In this document: positions 24,501 to 33,004 of the stretch, one piece after another
Layout: every line of letters begins with the position of its first letter
Position numbering within the stretch: the first letter of the stretch is position 1
From: an uncultured Ruminococcus sp.
Lineage (GTDB): Bacteria > Bacillota_A > Clostridia > Oscillospirales > Acutalibacteraceae
Length of the DNA: 36,326 nt
Assembly (NCBI GenBank): GCA_902798605.1
Contig: CADBXH010000024.1
Coordinates: 1 to 36,326 of the forward strand
Direction of reading: 5' to 3'
Translations under genes and position numbers: made by a program
Notes under the pieces: model-generated
Database searches by the model: none
Seen by the model: only the letters and a program-made list of their open reading frames with translations
What the model was told of the DNA's origin: nothing

Positions 24501-25859
24501 TTAGTCCATTGTCATCATCACTACGCTCTCAATATGCGCGGTCCGCGGGAACATATCTACCGGTGTGACTTCCTTTGTTTTGTAGCCGAGCGAGTCGAAG
24601 TATTTTAGATCCCTCGCGAGCGTCGCGGGGTCGCAGGAGACGTAAACCACACGCTCCGGTTTCATCTTCACTATCGTTTTGACGAGCTCCTCGCCGCAGC
24701 CCTTGCGCGGCGGGTCAACTATCACAACGTCGGGGGAGAGTCCGCTTTCCTTTAGTTTTACCGCGGCGCTTGATGCGTCGGAGCAGATGAACTCAGCGTT
24801 TGTGATCCCGTTCTCCGCGGCGTTATTTTCAGCGTCACGTACCGCGTCCTCGATAATCTCAACGCCGACGAGCTTTTTGCAGTCCTTTGCCATTGTCAGC
24901 CCGATCGTGCCTGTGCCGCAGTAGAGGTCGAGCAAAACCTCGCTTCCCGTAAGCGCGGCATATTCTTTAGCTTTTTCGTACAGTTTTTCAGCCTGAGCGC
25001 GGTTGACCTGCCAGAACGAAAACGGCGAGATCTTAAATTTCAGTCCGCACAGCTCATCAGTGATGTAACCGTTGCCGTAAGCAGTGCGGTTTTTTGCGCC
25101 CAAAATAACATTGGTATTTTCTTTATTAGAATTAAAAACGACCGTTTTCAGGTTCGGGATCCTTTCCCTGAGCATCTTAACAAGCACGTCCTCGCCTTTT
25201 AGCCCGTTGCCGTTGATAACATAGCAGACCATCAGCTCGTTCGTGACCTCGCCTATACGGATATAAAGGTGCCTGAGCCTGCCCTTGCCGGTCTTTTCAT
25301 CATAAACCGAGGCGTCGGTTTGCTCAACAAAATCCCTTGTAACCTCAATGACCTCGCTGAATATCTTGGGTTGTAGGGAGCAGTCCGCGCAGTCGATTAT
25401 CCTGTGGCTGCGGAACGCATAAAAGCCGATCAGCAAATTATTTTCCTTATCCCTGCCGACGGGGAACTGCGCCTTGTTGCGGTAGCGGTCGGTTTTGCCG
25501 CAGACGATCAACGGTTTTATTTCCGTATCTATCCCGCCGATGCGCTCCACCGCGTCAACTACCTTTTGACGCTTGATCCCGCACTCCTCGGCGTAGTCGA
25601 TGTGCCTCCACACGCAGCCGCCGCACTGCCTGAAGCAATCGCAGTCGGGCTCTATACGCGCCTTTGACGGCTCCAAAATATCCTCGATCTTACCGAACGC
25701 ATATGTCTTTTTTACTTTTAAAATTTTGACTTTGAGCCTGTCGCCGACCGCGGAAAGCGGAACAAAAACCGCAAGCCCCTCGGCTGTTTTGCCTACTCCG
25801 CTGCCCTCGGCGGTCGCGGAGGTAATACTCAGCTCAATAATATCGTTTTTCTTCAGCAT
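24501..25859 (-). CDS. rlmD: 23S rRNA (uracil-C5)-methyltransferase RlmD/RumA-type
   Basis: 452 residues, normal length. An N-terminal TRAM domain (residues 1-60) is followed by Fe-S cysteines CDCFRQCGGC and a later Cys in the DCADCS segment. The SAM-binding motif LLDLYCGTGTIGL lies near residue 310, the PPRKGC loop near 380, and the catalytic nucleophile loop SCDPATLARD near 406. The enzyme makes 5-methyluridine in 23S rRNA; the exact position (747, 1939 or both) differs among Firmicutes paralogues. It has its own promoter, divergent from murC. The 3' end of this gene is a known integration site for some conjugative elements in Firmicutes, which is relevant to the accessory gene downstream. 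Confidence 0.88.
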   Translation of the reverse strand: MLKKNDIIELSITSATAEGSGVGKTAEGLAVFVPLSAVGDRLKVKILKVKKTYAFGKIEDILEPSKARIEPDCDCFRQCGGCVWRHIDYAEECGIKRQKVVDAVERIGGIDTEIKPLIVCGKTDRYRNKAQFPVGRDKENNLLIGFYAFRSHRIIDCADCSLQPKIFSEVIEVTRDFVEQTDASVYDEKTGKGRLRHLYIRIGEVTNELMVCYVINGNGLKGEDVLVKMLRERIPNLKTVVFNSNKENTNVILGAKNRTAYGNGYITDELCGLKFKISPFSFWQVNRAQAEKLYEKAKEYAALTGSEVLLDLYCGTGTIGLTMAKDCKKLVGVEIIEDAVRDAENNAAENGITNAEFICSDASSAAVKLKESGLSPDVVIVDPPRKGCGEELVKTIVKMKPERVVYVSCDPATLARDLKYFDSLGYKTKEVTPVDMFPRTAHIESVVMMTMD

Positions 25860-25892
25860 AAAATCCCTGCAAACATATTAATTGATAGATTT

Positions 25893-25921
25893 ATTGTAGC
25901 ATTTTTGCGCTTATTTGGCAA
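25893..25921 (-). promoter_or_regulatory. Promoter of rlmD
   Basis: On the minus strand TTGCCA (25916-25921), 17-bp spacer, TACAAT (25893-25898). In the other direction a TATAAT at about 25971-25976 probably serves murC, but its -35 box is poor. Confidence 0.6.
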
Positions 25922-26012
25922 CAATTTAAGAAAAATGTAATTAGGTATTTATTTTTTTTGAAAAATGGCTTATAATGTAAATTAAACAAAACATATTGAA
26001 CGGAGAATAAAT

Positions 26013-27398
26013 ATGGATTACGATAAATTACTAAACGAGATAAAACGAATTCACTTTATCGGCATCGGCGGCAGCGGAATGTGCCCGATCGCTGAGATTT
26101 TGATGAGTGAGGGTTTTAAAATTTCCGGCTCGGATATGAACGAGGGCGAGACCCTCGACAAAATGAAGGGCTACGGTATACCCGTATATATGGGTCACGC
26201 GGCTGAAAATATCAAGGGCGCGGAGCTTGTTGTATATTCCGCGGCGGTCAAGCCCGAAAACCCCGAGCGCAAGGCGGCTGACGAGCAGGGGATACCCTGC
26301 ATCGAGCGCAGTGTTATGCTCGGAGTGGTTTGCAGAAGATACAAGCGTTCTATCGCGGTTTCGGGAACCCACGGCAAGACCTCGACCACAGCTATGCTTT
26401 CTCAGATCCTTATCGGCAGCGGCTTTGATCCCTCGGCGATAATCGGCGGCAAGCTCCCGTTTATCGGCGGCAACAGTTATGTCGGACAGAGCGACATCAT
26501 TGTCTGCGAGGCGTGTGAGTATGTCGATACGTTTTTGGAGCTCAATCCGTTCATCTCGATCATCCTCAATATCGACGCCGACCACCTCGACTATTTCAAA
26601 AATCTCGACAACATCAAAAAGTCGTTCAATAAATTCGCAAAGCAGACCACAGGACTGCTCGTCATCAACGGCGACGATCAAAACACACTCGACGCGGTAG
26701 CCGATGTCGAGCTCGAAAAAATCACCTTCGGCTTTGGCGAGAACTGCGATTACCGCGCGGTCAATGTTAGCGCGGACAAGGGCGTTCACGAGCAGTATGA
26801 CCTGCTTTATAAGGGCGAAAAAATCACGAGCGTAAAGCTTATCGTTCCCGGCAAGCACAACATTTATAACTCATTGGCGGCAGCCGCAACGGCTCATTAC
26901 CTCGGCGCGACTCCCAACGAGATCTCCGATAATCTGCACAAGTTCGGCGGCGTCCACAGACGCTTTGAGATTTTGGGAACTCCCTGCGGTATCACCGTAG
27001 CGGACGACTTCGCACATCATCCCACAGAGCTCACGGTTACGCTCAACGCCGCGATGCAGATGGGCTTCAACAAGGTCTGGGCGGTGTTCCAGCCGCACAC
27101 CTTCTCGCGCACCGCGATGCTCCTTGACGACTTTGCCGAGGCGCTCAAGATCCCCGATGTCGCGATTGTGTCCGAGATCCTCCCCGTAAGAGAGACCAAT
27201 ACATACAACATCTACGCGACTGATCTGACGGCGAAGATCCCCGGCAGCGTGTACCGCAAGACCTTTGAGGAGATAACCGACTACGTCTGCAAGCACGCCA
27301 AGGAGGGCGATCTTATCCTCACAATGGGCGGCGGCAATGTCTATATGTGCGCGAATATGATAAACAAACAGCTCAAATATATGGAAGAGAATAATTGA
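26013..27398 (+). CDS. murC: UDP-N-acetylmuramate--L-alanine ligase
   Basis: 461 residues, full length. The N-terminal Rossmann domain has FIGIGGSGMCPIAEIL; the ATP loop SGTHGKTST lies at residues 117-125; the central domain has ACEYVDTFLELNP and NIDADHLDYF; the C-terminal ligase domain has DDFAHHPTEL. MurC adds L-Ala to UDP-MurNAc in the first peptide step of peptidoglycan synthesis in the cytoplasm. CGGAG precedes the ATG. No other mur or fts genes are adjacent, so it sits outside a dcw cluster here. Confidence 0.96.
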   Translation: MDYDKLLNEIKRIHFIGIGGSGMCPIAEILMSEGFKISGSDMNEGETLDKMKGYGIPVYMGHAAENIKGAELVVYSAAVKPENPERKAADEQGIPCIERSVMLGVVCRRYKRSIAVSGTHGKTSTTAMLSQILIGSGFDPSAIIGGKLPFIGGNSYVGQSDIIVCEACEYVDTFLELNPFISIILNIDADHLDYFKNLDNIKKSFNKFAKQTTGLLVINGDDQNTLDAVADVELEKITFGFGENCDYRAVNVSADKGVHEQYDLLYKGEKITSVKLIVPGKHNIYNSLAAAATAHYLGATPNEISDNLHKFGGVHRRFEILGTPCGITVADDFAHHPTELTVTLNAAMQMGFNKVWAVFQPHTFSRTAMLLDDFAEALKIPDVAIVSEILPVRETNTYNIYATDLTAKIPGSVYRKTFEEITDYVCKHAKEGDLILTMGGGNVYMCANMINKQLKYMEENN

Positions 27399-27405
27399 TA
27401 AATTT

Positions 27406-27483
27406 GTAGGGGCGGTCATTGACCGCCCGCGGATAACAGCAAACGTTGTGTAAATCCCGCGGGCGAGCAATGCTCGCCCCTAC
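27406..27483. repeat. 78-bp nested inverted-repeat element between murC and the MATE gene
   Basis: Two 27-nt arms (27406-27432 and 27457-27483) are inverted copies of each other except in their middles. The left arm middle is GGTCATTGACC and the right arm middle is GAGCAATGCTC; each is itself a palindrome, so each arm can fold alone and the two arms can also pair. The outer sequence is GTAGGGGCG / CGCCCCTAC. The centre (27433-27456) is unstructured. A T run follows at 27484, so it probably terminates murC, and perhaps the convergent MATE gene. Shape fits a MITE or a repeated palindromic element. Confidence 0.75.
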
Positions 27484-27491
27484 TTTTTGGT

Positions 27492-28823
27492 TTAGTTTTT
27501 AACGATCCTTTTCGTTCTCCATTTTCCGCTTTTCCAGCGCCAAATCATCAGCACACCGCGTATTACTTCATCCGCGGCGAGGGCGATCCAGAGTCCGTAA
27601 ATCCCCATTTCGAAAACTACCGCCAAGATATACGACCCGAGCACGCTTAACAGCCAGTTAGAGAATATCGCGCAGAAGGTAGGGAAGTACACGTCGCCCG
27701 AGCCGCGCAGACAGGCGATGAGCACAAGGTTGGTCGTCCTGCCGAACTCGAGCGCGACATTGATAAGCAGTATGTTCGCGCCCATAGCTATCACAGCTTC
27801 ATCTGCGGTGTATATCCCGATAAGCTGATACCTGAACACCACGCCGACAACGCAGATCGCCGCGGCTATCCCCAGCGCCCACAGGTGCGACTTATACCCT
27901 TGACGGTACGCTTCGTCCGTCTTTTTCGCGCCGACAAGATGCCCGATAAGTATCTGTGACGCCTGCGCGATCGCGACTGCAAAAAGATAAAAGAACATCG
28001 TGATATTCTGAACATAAGTCTTTGTGATAAGCTCCGCCTCACTCAAAAAGTTGAGCACCAGCGAGGTGATGACGAGCTGCGAGAGGTTGTACAAAAACGT
28101 CTCCAGCGCGGACGGCACGCCGATTTTAACAATATCAACCAGATCACCCTTCGGAAACGGCTTTAACAGCCTGAAAATCGAGGGCTTTTCTATTTTTGTG
28201 AACAGTATTATCCCAAGCACTACCGCGCCCGCGATGCGGCTGAAGGTCGTCGCGACAGCCACTCCCGTAACGCCGAGCTTCGGCACGCCCAAAAGCCCGA
28301 GCACAAAAATTATATCGAGTCCCGTGTTGACAACGTTCATACCCACGGTGACGTACATCGTGATTTTTGTCAGCCCGTGATTGCGGATGATGACCGACAT
28401 ATTGCTCAGCACCGCCTGCAAAAAGATGAAGCCGCCGACGATAGAAAGGTATTGGCTCGACAATTCAAGCAAATTGCCCTTTGCTCCGATAAAGCCGAGT
28501 ATCTGCCGGTTGAACAGCACGAGCACAAGGCTGATGACGATGCCGAGTATCAGGCTGATAGTCAGAGAGAGCGCGGCGATCCGTGAGGCGTTTTTGCGCT
28601 TTTCCGCGCCCAGGTACTGCGAGATAAGCACGGCGCTCGCGCCCGAGATAACGGTAAAAACGATCGTGACGATAGAAACCGCCTGATTAGCCGTATTCAC
28701 AGCCGATGCCGCCAGGTCGTCATACTTGCTCAGTACGAATACATCGACAAAGCCGAGCAGCATAAACAGCGCGGTCTCGATAAAAATCGGCCACGTAAGA
28801 CTAAACAGTTTCAATTGCTTCAC
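27492..28823 (-). CDS. MATE-family efflux transporter
   Basis: 443 residues from GTG 28823, chosen because GAAGGTGA lies just upstream; the open frame extends further to 28889 but that part overlaps the promoter. Twelve membrane helices in two six-helix halves. N-half marks: LTWPIFIETALFMLLGFVD, SAVNTANQAVSIVTIVF. C-half marks: GVPSALETFLYNLSQLVITS and LIACLRGSGDVYFPTF. MATE proteins export drugs or metabolites using a sodium or proton gradient; substrate unknown. It converges on murC and is divergent from the methyltransferase operon. Confidence 0.92.
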   Translation of the reverse strand: MKQLKLFSLTWPIFIETALFMLLGFVDVFVLSKYDDLAASAVNTANQAVSIVTIVFTVISGASAVLISQYLGAEKRKNASRIAALSLTISLILGIVISLVLVLFNRQILGFIGAKGNLLELSSQYLSIVGGFIFLQAVLSNMSVIIRNHGLTKITMYVTVGMNVVNTGLDIIFVLGLLGVPKLGVTGVAVATTFSRIAGAVVLGIILFTKIEKPSIFRLLKPFPKGDLVDIVKIGVPSALETFLYNLSQLVITSLVLNFLSEAELITKTYVQNITMFFYLFAVAIAQASQILIGHLVGAKKTDEAYRQGYKSHLWALGIAAAICVVGVVFRYQLIGIYTADEAVIAMGANILLINVALEFGRTTNLVLIACLRGSGDVYFPTFCAIFSNWLLSVLGSYILAVVFEMGIYGLWIALAADEVIRGVLMIWRWKSGKWRTKRIVKN

Positions 28824-28853
28824 AAAATCACCTTCTTTACCCCGTACACCTGT

Positions 28854-28882
28854 ATTATACATTCCTTTTTTTCTAAAATCAA
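28854..28882 (-). promoter_or_regulatory. Promoter of the MATE transporter
   Basis: On the minus strand TTGATT (28877-28882), 17-bp spacer, TATAAT (28854-28859). Confidence 0.7.
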
Positions 28883-28895
28883 CCGTCATTTTTAC

Positions 28896-28925
28896 TTGAC
28901 TGTACCCCTGTTCAGGTTATATAAT
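28896..28925 (+). promoter_or_regulatory. Promoter of the methyltransferase operon with a palindromic spacer
   Basis: TTGACT (28896-28901), 18-bp spacer, TATAAT (28920-28925). Within the spacer is CCTGTTCAGG (28907-28916), a 10-bp dyad. A long spacer filled by a dyad is the arrangement used by MerR-type activators; no merR gene is in the window. Confidence 0.6.
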
Positions 28926-28961
28926 ATATTTGTATAAATATATCTTGGAAGAAGTGAAAAC

Positions 28962-29591
28962 GTGAAATATCATAAGCTCGTAGAAAATGCCGAAAAGCCC
29001 GACGGCTTTTGGGGAAAACTGATGATACGTTCAATGAACAAAGGCCATTCGGAGCTTACCGACTGGGCGCTTTGTCATGTTAATATAAAGTCGGGTGATC
29101 ATGTGCTCGACGTCGGCTGCGGCGGCGGAAGAACTGTAAGCAAGCTCTGTGAAATGGTCGGCAACGGCAAGGTTTACGGAATAGATTACTCCGACCTCTG
29201 CATAAAAAAGGCGGAAAAGTTAAATCATAAAAGCGTGCTCTGCGGCAAGGTCAAGCTTCAAAAAGCGCCTGTTTCCGCGCTGCCGTTTGACTCGGATAAA
29301 TTCGACCTTGTCACCGCGGTCGAGACCTACTATTTTTGGCCCGATAAGCTCAATGATTTAAGAGAGATCTGGAGGGTTTTAAAGCCCGGCGGAAAAATTA
29401 TGCTTGTTTTTGAGATGCTAAAGGACAAAAACGATCCCGAAAAGTGGAGCAAGGTAGAAGAGCGGCTGAATATCGAGTCGGTATCGAGAGAAGATATTGA
29501 CGGGATGCTCGAACGCGCGGGTTACCTCAACATCCGCACATTTGTAAAAAGCGGCACAACGTGGCTTTGCGCGGTTGCCGAAAAGGAGTAA
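28962..29591 (+). CDS. Class I SAM-dependent methyltransferase
   Basis: 209 residues from GTG 28962 with GGAAGAAG upstream. The SAM-binding motif is HVLDVGCGGGRTVSKL near residue 48; motif II VYGIDYS; then APVSALPFDSDKFDLVTAVE and a WRVLKPGGKIMLVFE strand. This is the Methyltransf_11/UbiE-like layout acting on small molecules. The first 25 residues (DGFWGKLMIRSMNKGHSELTDWAL) are seen in many clostridial homologues. First gene of the rightward operon; substrate unknown. Confidence 0.85.
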   Translation: MKYHKLVENAEKPDGFWGKLMIRSMNKGHSELTDWALCHVNIKSGDHVLDVGCGGGRTVSKLCEMVGNGKVYGIDYSDLCIKKAEKLNHKSVLCGKVKLQKAPVSALPFDSDKFDLVTAVETYYFWPDKLNDLREIWRVLKPGGKIMLVFEMLKDKNDPEKWSKVEERLNIESVSREDIDGMLERAGYLNIRTFVKSGTTWLCAVAEKE

Positions 29592-29594
29592 AAA

Positions 29595-30353
29595 ATGAAG
29601 GCGTTAATAACAGGAGCAAGCTCGGGGATAGGCAGAGAATTCGCGCTCTATCTCGCCGAGCTCGGCTATGACCTTATCATCTGCGCGCGCAGTACCGACA
29701 AGCTCAACGCGCTTAAAAACGAGATGAAAAACGTCAGCGTGCGCGTTATAACTATCGACCTCTCGCACGAGGTCGACGCGATCGACCTCTACGAGCACCT
29801 AAAGGAAGAGGATATCGACGTGCTCATCAATAACGCGGGCTTCGGCGCGTTCGGCAAGTTTCTCGATGTTCCGCTTGAGCGCGAGATCGAGCTCATCCAC
29901 ACCAACGTAAGCTCGCTCCATATCCTGACAAAATGCTTCTTAAAGGATATGAACGAAAAGGGAAGAGGGCTTATCCTCAACGTCGGCTCAATGGCGGGTT
30001 TTTCCGCGGGACCTAAGCTATCGAGCTACTATGCCTCAAAAAACTATGTCGTGAGGTTGACTCAGGCGATTCACGAGGAATTAAGGCGCGACGGCAGCAA
30101 GGTGCAGATTTCCGTGCTCTGTCCGGGTCCTGTAGACACAAATTTCAACAACGTAGCTAACGTAAAGTTCTCTGCAAAGGGTTTAAATCCGCGCGATGTG
30201 GCAAGGTACGCCTTTGACAAAGCCCGTCAGGGCAAGGTCATAATCATACCGGGCTTTGCGATGAAAGCGGTCAAGTTTTTCGAGCGCTTTTTGCCGGAGA
30301 ATACCTTAACTAAAGTATCGTATAATGTACAGTCAAAAAAAGACGGTAATTGA
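29595..30353 (+). CDS. Short-chain dehydrogenase/reductase (SDR family)
   Basis: 252 residues. The NAD(P)-binding motif TGASSGIG lies at residues 6-13, the NNAG motif near residue 79 (INNAGFGAFG), the catalytic Ser in GSMAGFS, and the Tyr-x-x-x-Lys pair in YYASK near residue 145. CARS after strand 2 suggests NADP. Substrate is open; the closest style is the DltE/YqjQ group of Firmicutes SDRs. The start is 3 nt after the methyltransferase stop, so they are cotranscribed. Confidence 0.9.
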   Translation: MKALITGASSGIGREFALYLAELGYDLIICARSTDKLNALKNEMKNVSVRVITIDLSHEVDAIDLYEHLKEEDIDVLINNAGFGAFGKFLDVPLEREIELIHTNVSSLHILTKCFLKDMNEKGRGLILNVGSMAGFSAGPKLSSYYASKNYVVRLTQAIHEELRRDGSKVQISVLCPGPVDTNFNNVANVKFSAKGLNPRDVARYAFDKARQGKVIIIPGFAMKAVKFFERFLPENTLTKVSYNVQSKKDGN

Positions 30354-30355
30354 TA

Positions 30356-31246
30356 ATGATAAAAAAGATCAAGCGTTTAGTGGATTTCTTTTCGCCGTTT
30401 ATTAAAAAGCTAAACGACGACAATATTTTTGCGATTTCGGGACAGTCAGCTTTCTTTTTGATGCTGGCTTTGGTTCCGTTCGCCATGTTTGTGGTATCCA
30501 TATTGCAAAACCTGCATATACCCGTGAGCGAGCTTGACAAAATTTTCAGATTAGTATTTAATGAAGAGTTTTCATCAAATATATCAAACTACCTCAGTAA
30601 TGTTGACGCGGGCTCGGTCAGCGTATCCTTGATCACGGTGATAGTAACTCTGTGGTCGGCAGCAAAGGGTATCCACGCGATAACGAACGGGCTTAACCGC
30701 ATCCACCATACATACGAAAACAGGAACTGGTTTTTTATCCGTTTCAGGGCGATGCTCTACACGATCGCGTTCGTTTTTATTCTGTTTGTAACGGCGCTTT
30801 TGATCGTGCTCGGTTCTTCTATAAAAAATGCCCTGGCAGAAACAGCTCCGCATATCCCCGTGATCCTCTCGTTAGTTTACGATTTCAGATTTGTTTTGAT
30901 GTTTATCTATTTGGTTTTACTGTTTATGTTTATTTACCGCAACATCCCGAACCTCACGCACGAGACCAGGAAGGGATACGGATTTATATATCAGGCTCCG
31001 GGCGCATTGCTTTGCGCGCTTGCGTGGATACTTCTTTCGTTCGGTATTTCTATCTATGTCGGCGACTTTAACGGTTTTTCGATCTACGGCGGACTTGCAA
31101 AGGTCGCGGTAATGATGGTATGGCTTTATTTCTGTATCGTCTGCCTTATGTTCGGCGCGGAGATAAACTGTTTTTACCATTTGCAGATAAGATATTTTAT
31201 AGACAACAAAATTCTCAGAAAGAATAAAAGGAAGAAAAGACGTTAG
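30356..31246 (+). CDS. YihY/BrkB-family membrane protein
   Basis: 296 residues from ATG 30356; a TTG at 30350 overlaps the SDR stop and is an alternative. Six membrane helices. Family marks: FAISGQSAFFLMLALVPFAMF near residue 25, WSAAKGIHAITNGLNRIHH near 95, and the late LAKVAVMMVWLYFCIVCLMFGAEIN. Once called ribonuclease BN in error, the family is now regarded as membrane proteins of unknown transport or envelope function. The C-terminus is very basic (KNKRKKRR). Confidence 0.9.
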   Translation: MIKKIKRLVDFFSPFIKKLNDDNIFAISGQSAFFLMLALVPFAMFVVSILQNLHIPVSELDKIFRLVFNEEFSSNISNYLSNVDAGSVSVSLITVIVTLWSAAKGIHAITNGLNRIHHTYENRNWFFIRFRAMLYTIAFVFILFVTALLIVLGSSIKNALAETAPHIPVILSLVYDFRFVLMFIYLVLLFMFIYRNIPNLTHETRKGYGFIYQAPGALLCALAWILLSFGISIYVGDFNGFSIYGGLAKVAVMMVWLYFCIVCLMFGAEINCFYHLQIRYFIDNKILRKNKRKKRR

Positions 31247-31254
31247 GTGATAAT

Positions 31255-33003
31255 ATGATAAAAACCTTAGCGGTACATATCAAGGGTTACATAAAAGAGT
31301 CTGTTATGACCCCGCTGTTTATGATCCTTGAAGTTATTATGGAAACGATCATCCCCATGCTTATGGCTACCATGATCGATGACGGTGTGTCAAAGGGAAA
31401 TATGGAACACGTTGTCACGACAGGTCTGCTCATGGGGCTTTGCGCGCTTGTGGCACTTTTTGCGGGATATATGGGCGGAGTCTACGGCGCAAAAGCCTCG
31501 GCGGGCTTTGCCAAAAACCTCAGAGAAGCTATGTTTATCAACATCCAGAGCTTTTCCTTTGCCAATATCGACAAGTACTCCACCGCGGGGCTTGTAACGC
31601 GAATGACGACCGACGTGACCAACCTGCAAAATTCGTACCAGATGATACTGCGCATCTGCTTCCGCGCGCCGGTCAACCTTATCGCGGCAATGACAATGAC
31701 GCTTATCATCAACGCCAAGTTAGCCACGGTCTATCTTGTGGCGATAGCGTTTTTGGCGGGCGTGCTCATATTTATAATCAGCAAGACCTACAATCTGTTT
31801 ACCCGTGTTTTCGAGCGTTACGATGACCTCAACGCCGGCGTGCAGGAAAACGTTTCATCTATCCGCGTGGTAAAGGCTTTTGTCCGCGAGGATCACGAGG
31901 TCAAAAAATTCGACAAAGCGGCATACAACCTATACAAGCTTTTTGTCAAGGCGGAAAATTACATCGTTTCCGTATCTCCACTGATGATGCTTACAATCTA
32001 CGGCTCGATGATCGCGATCAGCTGGTTTGGCGCGAATATGATAGTCGGCGGCGAGCTGACAACCGGCGAGCTGACAAGTATGCTCACCTTCTGTATGCAG
32101 ATATTGATGAGCCTTATGATGCTCGCGCTGATATTCGTTATGCTTACGATGAGTTTGGCGAGCGCGAAGCGTATCTCGGGCGTGCTCAATGAAAAGTCAA
32201 CGCTCACAAATCCCGAGGATCCCGACTACAATGTGCCCGACGGCAGCATTGATTTTGAAGACGTATTTTTCAGCTACAGCGAAAAAAGCGAAAAGCCCGT
32301 GCTCAATAATATAAACCTGAACATCAAATCCGGCGAAACAATCGGAATCATCGGCGGTACCGGCAGCTCCAAAACCAGCCTTATCAACCTCATCGGCAGG
32401 CTGTACGATGTAAACTCGGGCTGCGTCAAGGTCGGCGGCAAGGACGTCCGCACCTACGACCTCAAAACACTGCGTGACGAGGTATCGGTCGTGCTGCAAA
32501 AGAACGTCCTTTTCAGCGGCACTATCCTCGACAACCTCCGCTGGGGCAACGAAAACGCCACCGAGGAGGAGTGTGTTGCGGCGTGCAAATTAGCCTGCGC
32601 GGACGATTTTATACAGAGCTTCCCCGATAAATACAACACCAAGATCGAGCAGGGAGGTACGAATGTCTCGGGCGGTCAAAAGCAAAGACTTTGCATCGCC
32701 AGAGCGCTGCTCAAAAAGCCTCAGATACTTATTCTTGACGACTCCACCAGCGCGGTAGACACCGCCACCGACGCCAAGATACGCAAGGCGTTCAACGAAG
32801 AGATCCCCGACACCACAAAGCTGATTATCTCTCAGCGTGTGTCGAGCGTAGAAAATGCCGACAGGATAGTTGTTATGAACAACGGCGAGATCGACGCTAT
32901 CGGCACGCACGATCAGCTTATGGAATCCTGTGATATTTACAAAGAAACCTATATTGCCCAGACTGTAGGCAACGGCGATTTTGACAAGAAAGGGGAGATG
33001 TGA
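31255..33003 (+). CDS. ABC exporter subunit A (degenerate-site half of a heterodimer)
   Basis: 582 residues: six-helix exporter membrane domain (1-310), then an ATPase domain. Walker A is GGTGSSKTS near residue 367, with Ser where Gly is normal before Lys. The signature motif is VSGGQKQRL. Walker B is ILILDDSTSAVD with Asp where the catalytic Glu belongs, and the switch histidine is replaced by Gln (ISQRVSS). These changes mark the degenerate nucleotide site of heterodimeric exporters such as BmrC/BmrD or TM287/288. The partner gene starts 1 nt after its stop. Substrates of the type include drugs, lipids or peptides; not determined here. Confidence 0.9.
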   Translation: MIKTLAVHIKGYIKESVMTPLFMILEVIMETIIPMLMATMIDDGVSKGNMEHVVTTGLLMGLCALVALFAGYMGGVYGAKASAGFAKNLREAMFINIQSFSFANIDKYSTAGLVTRMTTDVTNLQNSYQMILRICFRAPVNLIAAMTMTLIINAKLATVYLVAIAFLAGVLIFIISKTYNLFTRVFERYDDLNAGVQENVSSIRVVKAFVREDHEVKKFDKAAYNLYKLFVKAENYIVSVSPLMMLTIYGSMIAISWFGANMIVGGELTTGELTSMLTFCMQILMSLMMLALIFVMLTMSLASAKRISGVLNEKSTLTNPEDPDYNVPDGSIDFEDVFFSYSEKSEKPVLNNINLNIKSGETIGIIGGTGSSKTSLINLIGRLYDVNSGCVKVGGKDVRTYDLKTLRDEVSVVLQKNVLFSGTILDNLRWGNENATEEECVAACKLACADDFIQSFPDKYNTKIEQGGTNVSGGQKQRLCIARALLKKPQILILDDSTSAVDTATDAKIRKAFNEEIPDTTKLIISQRVSSVENADRIVVMNNGEIDAIGTHDQLMESCDIYKETYIAQTVGNGDFDKKGEM

Positions 33004-33004
33004 T

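Noticed and set aside
26031..26858. 275-codon minus-strand open frame opposite murC
   Set aside because: Shadow of a highly conserved gene; no promoter or ribosome binding site.
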